Below are positions 61,125 through 64,000 of a stretch of 64,000 nt of DNA, in pieces. A program made the translations under genes and the position numbers. Source of the stretch: Flavobacteria bacterium MS024-2A (GTDB taxonomy: Bacteria > Bacteroidota > Bacteroidia > Flavobacteriales > Flavobacteriaceae); the NCBI GenBank assembly GCA_905182305.1, contig CAJJBB010000011.1:1-64000 (forward strand), given 5' to 3'. The notes under the pieces are model-generated. The model ran no database searches and was not told the DNA's origin. It saw only the letters and a program-made list of their open reading frames with translations. The first letter of the stretch is position 1. The number at the start of each line of letters is the position of its first letter.

Positions 61125-63083
61125 ATGGAAGAAAATACCATACTATCTAATGCGGAAGAACAAAATACACCGCAAGAGAACGAAACCTCAAAAACTGAAG
61201 GAAAAAAAGAACTTGTTACTGTTTCCAAAACAGCAATCAAAGTTGTTAAAAAAACTAAAGTAAAATCAGAAGAAACAGAACATAATAAAGAAAATGATTT
61301 ATCATCTCCTGAAGTAGATTTATCATCTTTAACGTTGGAAGCTTTAATAGACAAATTTGAATTAATTGTCAGTGGCGAACGATGGATTAAGCATCACAAT
61401 GATGTGCAAACAATAAATAAACTTTTTGAAGAGAAATTCCAAAAAGATTTGGAGACACAAAAAAAATCATTTACAGATGGTGGAGGAAATGAAATTGACT
61501 TTTTCTACAAACCAGAATACAAGAAACGTTTTGATGAAATAGGATATGATTATCGTAAAAAAAGACGCGAACATTATAAAGATCAAGAAGTTACGCAAAA
61601 AGTAAACTTAGAGCGAAAACAAGCTCTAATAGAAGAAATTAAAAGTCTAATTAATATTGATCAAAATATTAATACGATATACAAAACCTTTAGAACACTT
61701 CAAGAAAATTGGTATAATATTGGAATGGTTCCACGTACAGAAAGTCAAAACCTTTGGGAAACTTACAAACACCATGTTGAAAAATTTTATGATTTTCTAC
61801 ATTTAAACCGTGAATTACGTGATCTTGATTACAAACATAATTATGAAGAAAAATTAAAGATTATTGAGCAAGCTGAAATACTTCAAGAAGTTGGAGACGT
61901 TTTGAGAGCAAGCCGAGATCTAAATATATTACATCAACTTTGGAAAAACGACTTAGGTCCAGTAGCAAAAGAACATAGAGATGTCCTTTGGGCACGTTTT
62001 CAAGAAGCTTCAAAAGTAATTCAAGTAAAAAGACAGGCCTACCAAAAAGATATGGTAGGAGCTATGAAAGAAAATTTATATTCAAAAGAAACTTTACTTA
62101 AAGAAATGAAAACCTTGTCTGAGCCTGCTCCAAAAAATCACAAGGAATGGCAAAATGCAATTAATCGTTTTAACACCTTAAGAGATCAATTCAAAGGGGT
62201 TGGTTATGTACCAGCTAAAGAAAGTAAAACAACTTGGCAAAAATTTCGAGAAATAGGAAGGGAATTTATGCAATTAAAAAATGTGTTTTACAAAGACCAA
62301 AAGAAAGAATACAATCAAAATATTGACAGAAAGAAAAATTTGATTCAGACATCAAAAGAAATTCTAGAAAGCGAAACTTGGGATTCTAAAACCCAAGAAA
62401 TGAAAGACATACAAAGCCAGTGGAGAACTATTGGCTTTGTTCCTCGAAAGCTTGACAATAAATTTTGGACTGAATTCTCAGACATTCACAAAGTGTATTT
62501 TGATCGTTTAAAATCTGGATATCAAAAACTTTCTCCAGAACAAGAAACATTACATAAAGAAAAACTAAATCATATAGAAAAACTTAAAGCTGCTAAATTT
62601 TCAAATAATCTGGATACTCTGAAAAAAGAATATTTAGACTATTGGGATTCTTGGCAAGCATTTAGCCGATTAGATTCAAGTAAAGACGAAAAAATGAATC
62701 TATCTTTTTCTAATACTTTACTAGCGGTTGTTAAAAAAGTAGCAATAGAAAAAAAAGCTAAAAAAGAAGTTTTAAACGATTTGAATCTTCTGATTTTACA
62801 ATCAGATCCCGATCGCTTGCAACAAGAATTACAAGAAGCAAGAACCATAGTTAATTCTTTAAAAAGTGAATTGACACAATTAGAAAATAATCTTGAGTTC
62901 TTCAGTAATTCAAGTTCTGAAAATCCATTATTCAAAAATGTAGAGAAACAAATTAAAAGCTGTCAAAATAAAATTAGCAAAGCTCAAGAAGATTATATAC
63001 GCTTAAAGCAAGTTAAAAATAGTCAGGATAAATCAGCAAGAAAAACCTCTTCTCAAGAATTAGAATCTTCTGAAGAGAATTGA
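61125..63083 (+). CDS. DUF349 domain protein
   Basis: Repeated helical DUF349 units, e.g. NTIYKTFRTLQENWYNIGMVPRTESQNLWETYKHHVEKFYDFLH. Confidence 0.9.
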   Translation: MEENTILSNAEEQNTPQENETSKTEGKKELVTVSKTAIKVVKKTKVKSEETEHNKENDLSSPEVDLSSLTLEALIDKFELIVSGERWIKHHNDVQTINKLFEEKFQKDLETQKKSFTDGGGNEIDFFYKPEYKKRFDEIGYDYRKKRREHYKDQEVTQKVNLERKQALIEEIKSLINIDQNINTIYKTFRTLQENWYNIGMVPRTESQNLWETYKHHVEKFYDFLHLNRELRDLDYKHNYEEKLKIIEQAEILQEVGDVLRASRDLNILHQLWKNDLGPVAKEHRDVLWARFQEASKVIQVKRQAYQKDMVGAMKENLYSKETLLKEMKTLSEPAPKNHKEWQNAINRFNTLRDQFKGVGYVPAKESKTTWQKFREIGREFMQLKNVFYKDQKKEYNQNIDRKKNLIQTSKEILESETWDSKTQEMKDIQSQWRTIGFVPRKLDNKFWTEFSDIHKVYFDRLKSGYQKLSPEQETLHKEKLNHIEKLKAAKFSNNLDTLKKEYLDYWDSWQAFSRLDSSKDEKMNLSFSNTLLAVVKKVAIEKKAKKEVLNDLNLLILQSDPDRLQQELQEARTIVNSLKSELTQLENNLEFFSNSSSENPLFKNVEKQIKSCQNKISKAQEDYIRLKQVKNSQDKSARKTSSQELESSEEN

Positions 63084-63850
63084 TTTTTGGCAGCTATCCA
63101 AAAAGTCTCCATTTCATCTAAAGAAAGTGATTCTATTGAAGTACCTTTTATTTTTGCTGCTGTTTCAATATATTTAAAGCGCCTTATAAATTTTTTATTA
63201 GTTCGCTCTAAGGCTGATTCTGGATTAATTTTTAAAAATCGTGAATAATTTATTATCGAAAAAAGCACATCACCAAATTCAGCTTCAATAGCTAATTTAT
63301 CATCATTTGTAATTGCCTCTTCTAATTCAGAAATCTCTTCCTCTACCTTCCCCCAAACTTGCTCTTTTGTTTTCCAATCAAAACCAACACCGGCTGCTTT
63401 CTCTTGCATTCGTTGAGCTTTAACAAGAGCGGGGAGCCCCCTTGGAACTCCTTCTAAAACACTTTCTCTTCCTTCCGATAATTTTAATACTTCCCAGTTT
63501 CTTTTGACTTCAGCTTCATCTTTTACAGTAACATCTCCATAAATATGAGGATGTCTATAAATTAGCTTATCCACAATATCATTAGTAACATCTGCAATAT
63601 CAAATTTCTTTTGTTCGCTTCCTAGCTTTGCATAAAAAACAATATGAAGTAACAAATCACCAAGTTCTTTCTTAATCTCAATAAGGTCATTACTCAAAAT
63701 AGCATCTCCCAATTCATAAGTTTCTTCAATGGTTAGATGACGTAGCGTTTCAAAAGTCTGTTTTTGATCCCAGGGACATTTTTCCCGAAGATCGTCCATA
63801 ACATCTAACAAACGGCCAAAAGCTTCTAATTTAGCTGCTTTAGAATTCAT
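63053..63850 (-). CDS. mazG: Nucleoside triphosphate pyrophosphohydrolase MazG
   Basis: LREKCPWDQKQTFETLRHLTIEETYELGDAI, KKELGDLLLHIVFYAKLG, YRHPHIYGDV, EAEFGDVLFSIINYSR. Confidence 0.96.
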   Translation of the reverse strand: MNSKAAKLEAFGRLLDVMDDLREKCPWDQKQTFETLRHLTIEETYELGDAILSNDLIEIKKELGDLLLHIVFYAKLGSEQKKFDIADVTNDIVDKLIYRHPHIYGDVTVKDEAEVKRNWEVLKLSEGRESVLEGVPRGLPALVKAQRMQEKAAGVGFDWKTKEQVWGKVEEEISELEEAITNDDKLAIEAEFGDVLFSIINYSRFLKINPESALERTNKKFIRRFKYIETAAKIKGTSIESLSLDEMETFWIAAKNQFSSEDSNS

Positions 63851-64000
63851 CAAGTTTTCGGATTTTTTATAGATTTAGAAGTTTCCTTATTATTATTAGG
63901 GTCTTCCTTTGACTTAGTGGGTGGTTTAGGTGTTAATTTTTCTAAAATAATTATTTTATTTGTCACCAAAATATTGTACCACTGGATGATTTTTTTAATA
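63850..64000 (-). CDS. C-terminal fragment of a protein extending beyond the window (possibly DUF5606-like)
   Basis: Open minus-strand frame IKKIIQWYNILVTNKIIILEKLTPKPPTKSKEDPNNNKETSKSIKNPKT*; stop overlaps the mazG start (TGATG). Confidence 0.5.
   Translation of the reverse strand, partial: IKKIIQWYNILVTNKIIILEKLTPKPPTKSKEDPNNNKETSKSIKNPKT

Noticed and set aside
62639-62935. Minus ORF inside DUF349 gene
   Set aside because: Antisense shadow, no start context or conserved motif.

Overview
AT-rich chromosomal window with typical Flavobacteriia/Bacteroidota gene content: type III and type II glutamine synthetases, GldI, OstA-like protein, WbqC, DUF349, DUF5683, DUF368 pair, TAnnTTTG promoters. 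Most of it is dense housekeeping DNA: prfA, pyrF, purM, mutL, ribH, recF, ndk, relA/spoT, fur, purA, dapB, parAB, lepB, aroE, mazG. There is one sugar-oxidoreductase accessory region (12.5-21.1 kb) and three tRNA genes: Arg-ACG, Pro-TGG and Pro-GGG. I see no CRISPR array, intact transposase, prophage or recognisable defence system, and I do not claim a new system. The strongest signals beyond annotation are: (1) seven interruptions of otherwise conserved genes (six single-base +1 insertions and one in-frame amber), five of them in the first 6 kb; (2) a gene-poor relic zone at 10.3-12.0 kb beside tRNA-Arg, with ribbon-helix-helix-like fragments and degenerate tRNA-like pieces; (3) a repeated TAGGGGGT box/palindrome between the divergent GSIII and GSII genes; (4) a Tat-exported Gfo/Idh/MocA plus DUF1080 module resembling 3-keto-glycoside processing; (5) a YceI gene next to a His-rich b561-like membrane protein; (6) divergent genes with overlapping start codons at 25107. 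All family calls come from reading the translations by eye; no database search was run.
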